21,135 nucleotides of DNA, taken from positions 1-21,135 of IMG/VR virus record IMGVR_UViG_3300050015_000195; one strand, given 5' to 3'. Each line of letters opens with the position of its first letter. The stretch's first letter is position 1. The translations under genes were made by a program, and so were the position numbers. Shown piece after piece: positions 1 to 6,811 of this stretch. The notes under the pieces were generated by a model, which saw nothing but the letters and a program-made list of their open reading frames with translations, was not told where the DNA came from and ran no database searches. Source of the DNA: a virus.

Positions 1-597
1 CGTAGAAACTGCGTTGTTTTCGATTACCTTGACGATATCGGTCGAATCCACAAGCTGAACAGGCAACCCAAGTTTTAAACCGGTACCGATACTTATCTTT
101 ACGGCACTTTCGCCGGTGTTGCTGGAATAGGATCCCGCCGTAATGGATGTAACTGTCGCCCAGGCAACCGAGCCAACAACACTATTAGTGCTGGCGATGA
201 CTGTCTCTGTTTGCGATACCCCGAATTGGTCTTTCCCTTGTATGACAAAAGCGCAACTTGCCGTCGTGCTCGCTGTTCCGGCCACATACGACAAGGCGAA
301 CGTAAGGTTTCTGGGATAGATCACGTCCGCATAGTCGCCATTCGCTAAAGTGAAAACTGATGTCCCCGGCGTCAACGAAGTAGACGAAACAGAGACAGCG
401 TTCTTCAATGACGTAGCGCTTGCAGCAGCCGGCGCGATGAAAATAGCCGGGGGGTTATTCCTGGACACCGCATAAAGACCGTTTGGGAATGCCCACGGTC
501 CGGCGACCTGACGACCGACCAACGTAGCCGCAAACGATGCCTGTAGCATTACAGCAGAAATGATTGTCACCAACAGAAACGAAATTAATCTTTTCAT
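1..597 (-). CDS. Signal-peptide-bearing beta-rich structural-like protein (3' end outside window)
   Basis: The reading frame is open from an ATG at 597 to the left edge, giving 199 residues without a stop, so the C-terminus is missing. A GGAGGA site sits 3-4 bases before the ATG, and the gene starts 9 bp after the tail completion gene. Residues 1-23 look like a classical Sec signal peptide: Lys2 and Arg3, a hydrophobic core (LISFLLVTIISAVML), then ASFA before a likely signal peptidase I cut after Ala23. The rest is rich in Ser, Thr, Ala and Val, with a segment (VIYPRNLTFAL, then VIQGKDQFGVSQTET) resembling beta-sandwich modules common in phage virion proteins. Inference: a virion-operon protein, perhaps a fibre or decoration protein, that is predicted to be exported. 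A cargo or lysogenic-conversion protein is an alternative. I do not recognise the family. Confidence 0.75.
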   Translation of the reverse strand, partial: MKRLISFLLVTIISAVMLQASFAATLVGRQVAGPWAFPNGLYAVSRNNPPAIFIAPAAASATSLKNAVSVSSTSLTPGTSVFTLANGDYADVIYPRNLTFALSYVAGTASTTASCAFVIQGKDQFGVSQTETVIASTNSVVGSVAWATVTSITAGSYSSNTGESAVKISIGTGLKLGLPVQLVDSTDIVKVIENNAVST

Positions 598-606
598 GTG
601 TCCTCC

Positions 607-1029
607 CTATGCAGATTTCTTCAAAAACTTTATATCGTAATTCCTGACTTTGATCACTTGCTTAGTCGCGTCGTCCTTATCGTCGCTCCCTCCGTTCTTT
701 TTGACGTAATAAATATAGAAGTCGCTGCTCGGTATCGGAATAGTCTCAAGTCGCTGCTTAAAGTCGAGCAGATAGTTGAGCCTGGCGACAATGGCAGCGG
801 CTAATGTATAGTCATAGTTGTCGGTCGTTACCTTCAACGTTATACGCTGACCGTCTATGATCTCGTCAGGGTCGCCTTCATTCGGTACCATGTAAACGAC
901 ATGCGGGGCAACGGCGTCAGTGGGAGCGATGACCGGATAGATCTTAGGAGTCTCCACGGTACCGCCAATTAGCGCAAGAAGCGTAGCGTCCGATGCCAGA
1001 TACTGGAAAATATCTTCCTCAAGGCTCAT
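607..1029 (-). CDS. Tail completion / minor tail protein (DUF3168-like)
   Basis: This 140-residue protein begins MSLEEDIFQYLASDATLLAL and has the size, position and pattern of DUF3168/tail completion proteins: an N-terminal helix with a short loop (LIGGTVETPKIYP), a central strand with P-HVVY, then ITLKVTTDNYDYTLAAAIVARL. Proteins of this type cap the tail tube where it meets the head. Its ATG overlaps the stop of the preceding gp10-like gene (ATGA, 1026-1029), pointing to translational coupling. The assignment rests on gene order (MCP, connector, head closure, gp10-like, this gene) as much as on sequence. Confidence 0.7.
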   Translation of the reverse strand: MSLEEDIFQYLASDATLLALIGGTVETPKIYPVIAPTDAVAPHVVYMVPNEGDPDEIIDGQRITLKVTTDNYDYTLAAAIVARLNYLLDFKQRLETIPIPSSDFYIYYVKKNGGSDDKDDATKQVIKVRNYDIKFLKKSA

Positions 1030-1616
1030 TTTATCCTCGTTGCATTTACTTCCTGTCTGAGCAGCTTCCCGAATGACGCCATCCCCGCCTGAATTCCAGG
1101 GAAAAGATGAGGAACCGGGCGCGTGCCTTTACGCGAAATCGAGCGCGCAATCACAAACGCCATCTGTTCGTCTTCTGAGGCTATGTTAGCCTTCCCGCCA
1201 GTCCGTCGGTTTGTCTTGACCGAATACGTCCCGGTCAATCCTTTATGGTGTACCCAGTCGATTAATGCTGAAATGGGCGGGAAATGAGGCTTTGTCCCGT
1301 TTTCCAGCCAGCTTCCACGGATCAAGGGCGTCCCGATGTTTACCGCGAACTCGCCTGCAGCTGCCCCAGGCGCTGACACACGGCTGACGCTCTCGCCTTC
1401 AAAGCTTGCTACCTTGATCTCACCTTCCGAGTTCATTGTCCAGGTGTAGCTGTTACGGAGTTCGCCTCGGTCCATCCCATGGTCCCACGTCAAGTTCTTC
1501 TTAGTTTCGGAGACGCACTTTTCTGACGTCAAAGCAATGACCCGAGTCAACGCCTTCTTTGTTTCAGCGGTGATTTTTTCGAATACTCCGGGATCCATCT
1601 TGAGTTCAAAGCCCAT
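1026..1616 (-). CDS. HK97 gp10-like head-tail joining (neck) protein
   Basis: A 196-residue protein with features of the HK97 gp10 family: an N-terminal helical stretch (VFEKITAETKKALTRVIALT), a central domain with NIGTPLIRGSWLENGTKPH resembling the conserved segment around Y-x-x-E-x-G-T, and a C-terminal RPVPHLFPGIQA similar to the typical R-P-FL-P-A motif before a last helix. These proteins sit in the neck and help join head to tail. The ATG shares one base with the TGA of the upstream head closure gene (TGATG). The insertion near residues 125-150 (Lys/Arg/Gly-rich) is longer than usual for the family. Confidence 0.8.
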   Translation of the reverse strand: MGFELKMDPGVFEKITAETKKALTRVIALTSEKCVSETKKNLTWDHGMDRGELRNSYTWTMNSEGEIKVASFEGESVSRVSAPGAAAGEFAVNIGTPLIRGSWLENGTKPHFPPISALIDWVHHKGLTGTYSVKTNRRTGGKANIASEDEQMAFVIARSISRKGTRPVPHLFPGIQAGMASFGKLLRQEVNATRIK

Positions 1617-1963
1617 CAGCTGTACCTCACAACTTGTATCTCGTAGTGATCCGGGACATTCAGCAGGCGATAAACAGGGGACACTCCGCCGACAATACGA
1701 TAATTAACAGAATCGATCTGTATTTGATTTTGTTTCACGTCGAGAACCACCGGGAGCGGGGAATTGCAAAGCAGAGTGTGTGTCCCAATTTGCATGTCGG
1801 CAGTCTGCGAGACGTACCGGCTTCCCTTGTTTTCGTCCAGCCGGCACCGGATGCCAGAGCAGGTCGGCGTCCACGTGTCATTCTGTTGCCCGGACTTTAA
1901 TCCGACCGTCGATGTTTTTGTCAGTATGGAGAACGTAGAAGGAAGCAAACGCATCGGTATCAT
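1616..1963 (-). CDS. Putative head closure protein
   Basis: The reading frame extends upstream to 2209, but I place the start at the ATG at 1963 (MIPMRLLPSTFSIL), which overlaps the stop of the DUF4054 gene by 4 bp (ATGA); the upstream part merely shadows that gene. The 115-residue product is beta-rich and ends RLLNVPDHYEIQVVR, a pattern seen in small head closure/head-tail adaptor proteins of the SPP1 gp16 type that plug the connector after packaging. The first strand segment and a loop with WTPTCSGIRCRLDE (two cysteines) are visible. Function is inferred mainly from position between the DUF4054 connector and the gp10-like gene. Confidence 0.65.
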   Translation of the reverse strand: MIPMRLLPSTFSILTKTSTVGLKSGQQNDTWTPTCSGIRCRLDENKGSRYVSQTADMQIGTHTLLCNSPLPVVLDVKQNQIQIDSVNYRIVGGVSPVYRLLNVPDHYEIQVVRYS

Positions 1964-2322
1964 ACGACAAACGCTCCCATGCCAATGGTCTTCCGATACT
2001 TCAGGAACTGCTGGCCATAGCTGGTAGACGCGAAGAAGTTCTCGCTGAACGTCCCGCCTTTCACGGTCTCGTATCCGGTCAGAACGCTGCCCGCGCGCAT
2101 GGTGTGCGTCGGCAGCCTCGATTCTCCGTCGCCTGCCGCTTGCTGTTTGGCTATATACACTTGGTGCGCGCAGAAGTACTGCATGCCCAACGTGTAGTAT
2201 TTGCCCCACCGCTGTTCGTCAAGGACGAGATTTGCCTCGTTGATGATCGACGTTATAAGGTCGTCGCCGGCAGCAGCAAGTTCAGGGAACCGTGTTTTGA
2301 AAACGTCTATCGTGTAGGCCAT
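1960..2322 (-). CDS. Head-tail connector / head completion protein (DUF4054-like)
   Basis: A 120-residue mainly helical protein: YTIDVFKTRFPELAAAGDDL, then SIINEANLVLDEQRWGKYYTLGMQYFCAHQV, and a C-terminal S-YGQQFLKYRKT segment. This is the pattern of DUF4054 proteins, structurally akin to HK97 gp6/SPP1 gp15 connectors that form a ring under the portal. The start is supported by GAGGT about 7 bases upstream. It is the first gene after the major capsid gene, separated by a hairpin, and its end overlaps the next gene by ATGA. Confidence 0.82.
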   Translation of the reverse strand: MAYTIDVFKTRFPELAAAGDDLITSIINEANLVLDEQRWGKYYTLGMQYFCAHQVYIAKQQAAGDGESRLPTHTMRAGSVLTGYETVKGGTFSENFFASTSYGQQFLKYRKTIGMGAFVV

Positions 2323-2338
2323 TGTTTACCTCATAACG

Positions 2339-2372
2339 GGGAGAGACGAGGCATTGCGTCCCCGCCTCTCCC
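2339..2372 (-). other. Intercistronic hairpin after the major capsid gene
   Basis: On the minus strand GGGAGAG (2366-2372) can pair with CTCTCCC (2339-2345), with a GC-rich loop of 20 bases. No run of T follows on the minus strand, so it is not a standard terminator. It could protect the abundant capsid transcript, be cut by an RNase, or lower expression of the following connector genes. The stem sequence resembles that of the hairpin upstream of the tmRNA (16293-16323). Confidence 0.45.
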
Positions 2373-2382
2373 TGTCCATGGT

Positions 2383-3414
2383 TTATATCTTGTCTGCGTA
2401 GATGATCGTTTCGGTGTGAACTATTTCGACGCCACCGATAAGACCGATGTACGGCACGCTGATCCCGAGGTCGACTTTCGTCACGTCCTCGCGGGTAAGG
2501 GGCACCGGCATGTGGAACCGGGTGTTCTCCGGGGCGTTGATGTAAGCCACCATCCGGTCGAACGATCCGCTGGCGCCATTCTGTGCGCCGCCGCTGCCGC
2601 CGTAGGTCTTCCCTTCAATGGTCTGCTGTGTGCACCATTTCATAGGGACGACGCTCAGCTTCTGTCCGGCCATCTTCACAATGTTGTTCTCCATGAAGTA
2701 GTCAAGTATGGACCGATTGCCGAGGGCGTTGAGAGGCCGGGTAAGAACCTCGAACTGTGTCGGCGGTACGCCGATCGTGTTCGGATACTTGCTGTAGCCC
2801 GTGTTCCGCCAGAACGTGAGTATGATCGTCCTGAGGTCGGTCAGGATCTCGTCCTGGGTCTTCGTCAGCCAGGTGGTTGTGGCATCACCTGCGCCTTTGG
2901 GAACGTTGTAGCATGTCACGCCGCTACGGTTGGCAAGCAGGCCCGGCATACCGAGAATCTTGCTGCCGACATAAGCCAGCATGTCGCAGGTCTTCTCGTA
3001 GTCGATGCGCAGCATGCGGGTCATGAGGTCGTCAATGTTGACGCCTGCATGGGCCGCTTTGTTGAGCTCTTCGACGTCGTAGCCAATGGCCGACTTATAG
3101 GTGAACACCGGGGTCGGGGTCTTTGTCAGATCAACGCCAATGCGTTTGATCGAATTAGACTTGTTTGATCCGGGTACACCTATGCTCACACCTGCAGGAA
3201 GCACGTTGCGGAACGATGTGCTTTCAACCCAGCCGGCACCCGTTTTCACATAAAGGTCACGGGCGTATGTCTCGGCATGGAGAGGGTCGGCGATTATCGG
3301 GTCGAGGTACTCAAGCTGCCCGATCAGGAACGTTAAAGCGTTATCGTACGATTTCCCGCTGAAGGGAGAGGGAAGTTTGTCGTGCGCTTTGCCGGTAAAT
3401 ATTCTTTTCTTCAT
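2383..3414 (-). CDS. Major capsid protein (DUF2184-like)
   Basis: A 343-residue protein starting MKKRIFTGKAHDKL. The longer frame to 3507 overlaps the decoration gene and lacks a ribosome site; the ATG at 3414 follows AAGGAG by 11 bases. Conserved-looking parts include the N-terminal FLIGQLEYLDP and PLHAETYARDLYVK segments, the central YDVEELNKAAHAGVNIDDL, the PNTIGVPPTQFEVLTRP stretch, and the C-terminal FHMPVPLTREDVTKVDLGI with IGGVEI. This matches the DUF2184 branch of HK97-fold capsid proteins. It lies downstream of the DUF2213 protease and a small decoration-like gene, the usual order for this capsid type. Confidence 0.87.
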   Translation of the reverse strand: MKKRIFTGKAHDKLPSPFSGKSYDNALTFLIGQLEYLDPIIADPLHAETYARDLYVKTGAGWVESTSFRNVLPAGVSIGVPGSNKSNSIKRIGVDLTKTPTPVFTYKSAIGYDVEELNKAAHAGVNIDDLMTRMLRIDYEKTCDMLAYVGSKILGMPGLLANRSGVTCYNVPKGAGDATTTWLTKTQDEILTDLRTIILTFWRNTGYSKYPNTIGVPPTQFEVLTRPLNALGNRSILDYFMENNIVKMAGQKLSVVPMKWCTQQTIEGKTYGGSGGAQNGASGSFDRMVAYINAPENTRFHMPVPLTREDVTKVDLGISVPYIGLIGGVEIVHTETIIYADKI

Positions 3415-3463
3415 CTGTGTTGGTTCTCCTTGTTTTTGTATTCCACCACCCAGGGGACAAAGA

Positions 3464-3949
3464 CTAAGCGTTGATCCGGATCTCGACCAGGCCGTTTGCA
3501 TCGGCAAGACCGTTCCACGTTGCTCCGGGGAACTCGATCACTTCATTGGCAATCGGAGCGGCTTCAAGCGTTCCGACCGCGCGAGTTGCGCTGCCGGTAT
3601 CTCCAAGCGCGTACCGGTAATATACCGGGGCCTGGGGAGCCGGCGAACCGTTAACGCATTTCGCCATGACAAAACCGATCTTCATGCCCGTGCCGAACTG
3701 CGCAGGCAGTATCGGAGCGCTGCCGTCTACTCCACCCTGCCGCAGTTCACGCACAACGAACATGTGCCCGTTGTCGCCAGCGGCGCTGGGGAGCAAGGCT
3801 CCGCCATCGGTCGCCGGATCTGCGACAACTACCATTCCGGCGGCCATGTTGGCTACGTCGGTGTTAACAAAAGGCACCAGCTGAGAGGACTGATTTACTC
3901 TTGAGATCTCGCCAAGCAGTCTGGCAAGCGAGTTGATGATTGCAACCAT
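3464..3949 (-). CDS. Putative capsid decoration / structural cement protein
   Basis: A 161-residue protein with an N-terminal helix (MVAIINSLARLLGEISRVNQ) followed by a small, glycine- and valine-rich beta domain (GMVVVADP, GHMFVVREL, EVIEFPGATWNGLADANG). AAGGAG lies 7 bases before the ATG. Location between the protease/scaffold and the major capsid gene, plus size and composition, suggest a decoration or cement protein that binds the outer capsid, as in DUF2190-type or gp24-like proteins. The family itself is not certain; a minor head protein is the alternative. Confidence 0.65.
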   Translation of the reverse strand: MVAIINSLARLLGEISRVNQSSQLVPFVNTDVANMAAGMVVVADPATDGGALLPSAAGDNGHMFVVRELRQGGVDGSAPILPAQFGTGMKIGFVMAKCVNGSPAPQAPVYYRYALGDTGSATRAVGTLEAAPIANEVIEFPGATWNGLADANGLVEIRINA

Positions 3950-4002
3950 GTGACACTCCTTTTCTGAATTATTTTTGAATCCTTACTGCGCTTGTAACTG
4001 AA

Positions 4003-5424
4003 CTACGCCTTCGGGTGATGCAATGCCCAGAGCTGGTCGCCGTAGCTCTTCGGCTTCTCGTCTTTCGCGGCAGATTCTGCCGGCTTGGCTGCGGCAACAG
4101 CCTTGCCGAACCCGCACTCTTCCGAGGTCGTGCATACGGCGCGGAATGCGGACCGGATAACGGTCTCATCAACCGAGTCATGCGCCATGTCGGCACCGCC
4201 AAGAATGGCGTCAATCATGCTGGCGCAATCCTGGTGCTTTGACTGTAGGACTTCGACCATGAGCTGCTTGTTGGTCTTTCCTTTGGTCTCGATCGTAGGC
4301 ATAAGGATCATTGAATCGTGAACGATTGACGCACGATCTTCGGCTGCTTTCTCAACCGCGGCAGGAAGCCCGGATTTCAGCTCGTCCATCTCTTTCTGCA
4401 TGCAAGCGATCTTGTCGTCCTTTTCCTTTATCCCTTTGTCTTCTTCTTCGCCTGCAGCCGGTTTCGCCGCGGCAGCCTCTGCTTCTTCCATGGCGATAAG
4501 CTTCGTAATCCCCGCCATCACCTGAGTTAACAATGCTTTGAGCTCTTCCACGTTCTTCTCCTTTTGGTCCATGATTTTGCATTCGTGTCCCGCGCGCCCC
4601 TCGTCTACGAGGGCCACGTGATTGACACGCACAACCGTACGAACAAAATCGACATCCGCCGGAATATCTTTATTGTCCGGCACGTCTTCCCGGCGGACCA
4701 GCGTCTGGTCGTACCCCGCCGACAACTCTTTTTTTCCTTTGTCGATGTCCGCGAGTGTCTCCGCGTCCATTACGACCACCACGCCGGCGAGATAGTGCTC
4801 CTCGTCTTCGTGTACGTCCCTGATTATTCCTGTAGCCCGCGCCTGCCACGTTTCCGGGTCAACATCTTTGTGCTCGTTCACAAAGGGTTTGTTCTCGGCG
4901 GAAGCCATGGTATCAGGATCGAACAGCACCGATGCAGGCATGTAGATTTTATAGATCTTCATCTTCTCCAGGCCGGGGATATCCTGGGGAAGCTCGTAGC
5001 CGTAATATTCGAACACGCCGGGATGAGAGATACGGCACGGAGCTATAAGATAACCTTCGTCCGTATATTCCCGGTGCTGCGGCAAATCAATTTTAAGCGA
5101 CGCTCTGTCAACAGCCCTTGCATCACCGTTCCTGGCTGACTCAAACATGATGTAATGCAGCTTATGCGCCTTAAGCCACACCTTTGCCTCGGCGGGGGTA
5201 AACTTCGCCTTTGCGAACCGGTACGCCTGAGCCTCGGAGCCGTCACGTCCGTCAAATAGAATTCCGTCCTGGCAAAGCGTCGTCTTGAACTTGTCTTCGG
5301 TGAACTTTGAGCCGTCGACAATGCCAAGAACAACCTGGATGCCGGGAGCGACATCTTTATTGGAAAACTTTTTGTACTTCTCGGGGTTCCGCATTCTGGC
5401 GCTGTGAAAGTTCGGGGACGGCAT
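4003..5424 (-). CDS. Head maturation protease / scaffold fusion (DUF2213-like)
   Basis: A 473-residue protein. I choose the ATG at 5424 (MPSPNFHSARMRN) because GGAG lies 7 bases upstream and the previous gene stops one base earlier; the frame continues to 5508 only by overlap. The N-terminal ~280 residues look like the DUF2213 prohead protease: NKPFVNEHKDV (His185), KKELSAGYDQ (Ser235, likely nucleophile) and VNHVALVDEGRAGHE (His269). The remainder (about 290-400) is charged, Ala/Glu/Lys-rich and likely coiled coil, consistent with an internal scaffold. The protease would cleave scaffold and capsid parts during head maturation. It sits directly before the decoration and capsid genes, as expected. 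Confidence 0.85.
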   Translation of the reverse strand: MPSPNFHSARMRNPEKYKKFSNKDVAPGIQVVLGIVDGSKFTEDKFKTTLCQDGILFDGRDGSEAQAYRFAKAKFTPAEAKVWLKAHKLHYIMFESARNGDARAVDRASLKIDLPQHREYTDEGYLIAPCRISHPGVFEYYGYELPQDIPGLEKMKIYKIYMPASVLFDPDTMASAENKPFVNEHKDVDPETWQARATGIIRDVHEDEEHYLAGVVVVMDAETLADIDKGKKELSAGYDQTLVRREDVPDNKDIPADVDFVRTVVRVNHVALVDEGRAGHECKIMDQKEKNVEELKALLTQVMAGITKLIAMEEAEAAAAKPAAGEEEDKGIKEKDDKIACMQKEMDELKSGLPAAVEKAAEDRASIVHDSMILMPTIETKGKTNKQLMVEVLQSKHQDCASMIDAILGGADMAHDSVDETVIRSAFRAVCTTSEECGFGKAVAAAKPAESAAKDEKPKSYGDQLWALHHPKA

Positions 5425-5425
5425 C

Positions 5426-5635
5426 TTAATTCTCCTGAGCTTCTTTATTCGCGCCCTGGTCTTCCGCCGGTGCTTCTGCTGCTGCTGGTTCCGATACTCC
5501 CGAGGCATTCGATTGCGGCGCTTCTGCTACCGGCGCCGTATCTGCCGGCGCTTCGTCACCCTTCTTCTCTTCTTCCTGCGGGGTAGACTCCAATACTTTG
5601 TTTCTCTGCCTTGCTAAATCTGCGTTACGCGGCAT
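5426..5635 (-). CDS. Small acidic Ala/Glu/Pro-rich protein
   Basis: A 69-residue protein with a basic N-terminal stretch (MPRNADLARQRNKVLE) and a low-complexity tail of Ala, Glu, Pro, Asp and Gln, probably disordered. A clear GGAGGG lies 5 bases before the ATG, and its stop is one base from the protease gene start, so it is a genuine gene of the head operon. No family is recognised. Its place next to the protease/scaffold suggests a minor head or scaffold-like role, but that is only context. Confidence 0.75.
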   Translation of the reverse strand: MPRNADLARQRNKVLESTPQEEEKKGDEAPADTAPVAEAPQSNASGVSEPAAAEAPAEDQGANKEAQEN

Positions 5636-5645
5636 GATAACCCTC

Positions 5646-6191
5646 CTATATTTGCTCGTTAATCGAATCAGCAGTGTTACTGTCTATGCTTCCATCTTCT
5701 CCGCGGCTTGACTCATCGTCTTCAAAGTCTCCACCTTCCAGTACCGGGTCCTCGCCTTCCTTCAGGATAACCGGCTCCTGCCAGCAGTAACAGTAAATGA
5801 ACTCGCCTGCGTGCGCCGTCCAGTCGTCCAGGGTCGGCGGGTTGTCGTAGTCAACGACCATTCCTTCCATGCCCTCATGGCTCTGCCGTGAAGTCGGCAG
5901 AAAAGCGCAATGCCAGATGTACTGGCTGAGTCCGAGCGATTCCGACCGTGCCTGGGTAAGCGCTGAGTTGATCTTGCTAGTCTCCGTCTGCGCCAACCTG
6001 ACCGCTTTGCCTTTGCTGAGGTCGTAAGTCTTTTGAAGGTCGTCGATGATCTCTTTCAAAGGCTTCCCGGACGCCGTGTCGACAACGAGCTGATGCTCAA
6101 AGTCATCAAGGTACCCGGTCGGGATAGACTTAATCAGCTGCTGGTTTTCAATGAGCTTTCGTTCAAGAGTGTTCTGTACGTTTTTGTTCAT
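5646..6191 (-). CDS. MuF-type head morphogenesis protein, C-terminal half
   Basis: A 181-residue protein carrying the conserved part of phage Mu F/SPP1 gp7 minor head proteins: helix LIKSIPTGYLDDFEHQL, then AVRLAQTETSKINSALTQAR, YIWHCAFLPTSRQSHEGMEG (Arg102, His105) and GEFIYCYCWQEPV (Cys134, Cys136). An acidic tail (about 143-181) follows. In the usual family these segments follow an N-terminal helical region in one polypeptide; here that region is in the upstream gene (6188-6811). The ATG overlaps that gene's TGA (ATGA) and has no good ribosome site, so it depends on translational coupling, or the two products were once one. MuF proteins are packaged in the head, often a few copies near the portal. 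Confidence 0.82.
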   Translation of the reverse strand: MNKNVQNTLERKLIENQQLIKSIPTGYLDDFEHQLVVDTASGKPLKEIIDDLQKTYDLSKGKAVRLAQTETSKINSALTQARSESLGLSQYIWHCAFLPTSRQSHEGMEGMVVDYDNPPTLDDWTAHAGEFIYCYCWQEPVILKEGEDPVLEGGDFEDDESSRGEDGSIDSNTADSINEQI

Positions 6192-6811
6192 ATCTGGCCA
6201 AGAACGTTCATTCCCGTCGCTTCTTCGATACGTTTCGCGTACCGGGTCCGGTTCACGCTGTCAGCCTTTGCCATGACATGGCTGGCAATGTTCTTCGCTA
6301 TGCGCTCAAAATCGTGCTGCGACCGTATCTGCGCGAGTTCGCGCAACGCTTCCTGCAGGTACTGGGCACCGGCGTTGCCACCAATCTCGAACTGCGTCTT
6401 GAACCTTTCGAGAATGGGAATAACCTTCCCGTGTACCTGAACTTTTATCTCAGAAAGCAATCCAGTAAGATTTTCGGCGTAGTTTATCTCTACGCTGCGG
6501 TCGTACCGCATTGCCCCGAGCTTCCGCGAACGCTGCCGGCCTACCAGGTGCGCGTACTTGCGCATATCGACATCAATGCCAAGCGCGTCGCCCACAATGG
6601 CGTAAACATAGACGTTCGCGGGACGCGGCGGCATGAGCCATGCCCGGATGCCAGCGTCAAAGCGGAAGCCTTTACGCTCAAGCTTATCGGCATATGCCTT
6701 CGTCTTCCCTGCGAGGATATAACGATCGCCGCGCCGCTTCAGGTAGATGCCCTGGGAAGCGAACGGCTGTATCTTGAGGTAATATTCGCGGCTGTGGTCA
6801 ACGAGTTTCAT
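6188..6811 (-). CDS. MuF N-terminal half fused to a small alpha/beta domain
   Basis: A 207-residue protein overlapping the portal gene by ATGA. Residues from about 90 (RQRSRKLGAMRYDRSVEI, then a long helical region ending RTRYAKRIEEATGMNVLGQI) match the N-terminal helices usually found before the MuF core, which here continues in the next gene. Residues 1-75 are extra: GIYLKRRGDRYILAG, TKAYADKLERKGFRFDAGIRAWLMPP looks like small domains with a K-x-x-G-x-x-W/F-D-x-x-x-x-x-W motif (HARP/DUF5710-like), known from nucleic-acid-related proteins. That similarity is by eye only. The protein probably acts in head assembly at the portal. Confidence 0.65.
   Translation of the reverse strand: MKLVDHSREYYLKIQPFASQGIYLKRRGDRYILAGKTKAYADKLERKGFRFDAGIRAWLMPPRPANVYVYAIVGDALGIDVDMRKYAHLVGRQRSRKLGAMRYDRSVEINYAENLTGLLSEIKVQVHGKVIPILERFKTQFEIGGNAGAQYLQEALRELAQIRSQHDFERIAKNIASHVMAKADSVNRTRYAKRIEEATGMNVLGQI

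Noticed and set aside
1964-2209. Upstream extension of the head closure reading frame
   Set aside because: It overlaps the DUF4054 gene, is Arg/His-rich and lacks a ribosome site; the ATGA start at 1963 is far better.
2104-3168. Long plus-strand reading frame of 354 codons
   Set aside because: It lies opposite the capsid and connector genes, has no ribosome site, and its protein looks like a reverse-strand shadow (His/Arg/Val-rich without motifs).
6188-6215. Programmed -1 frameshift joining the MuF halves
   Set aside because: No X-XXY-YYZ slippery heptamer is visible before the stop; the ATGA overlap favours reinitiation, so I keep two genes.
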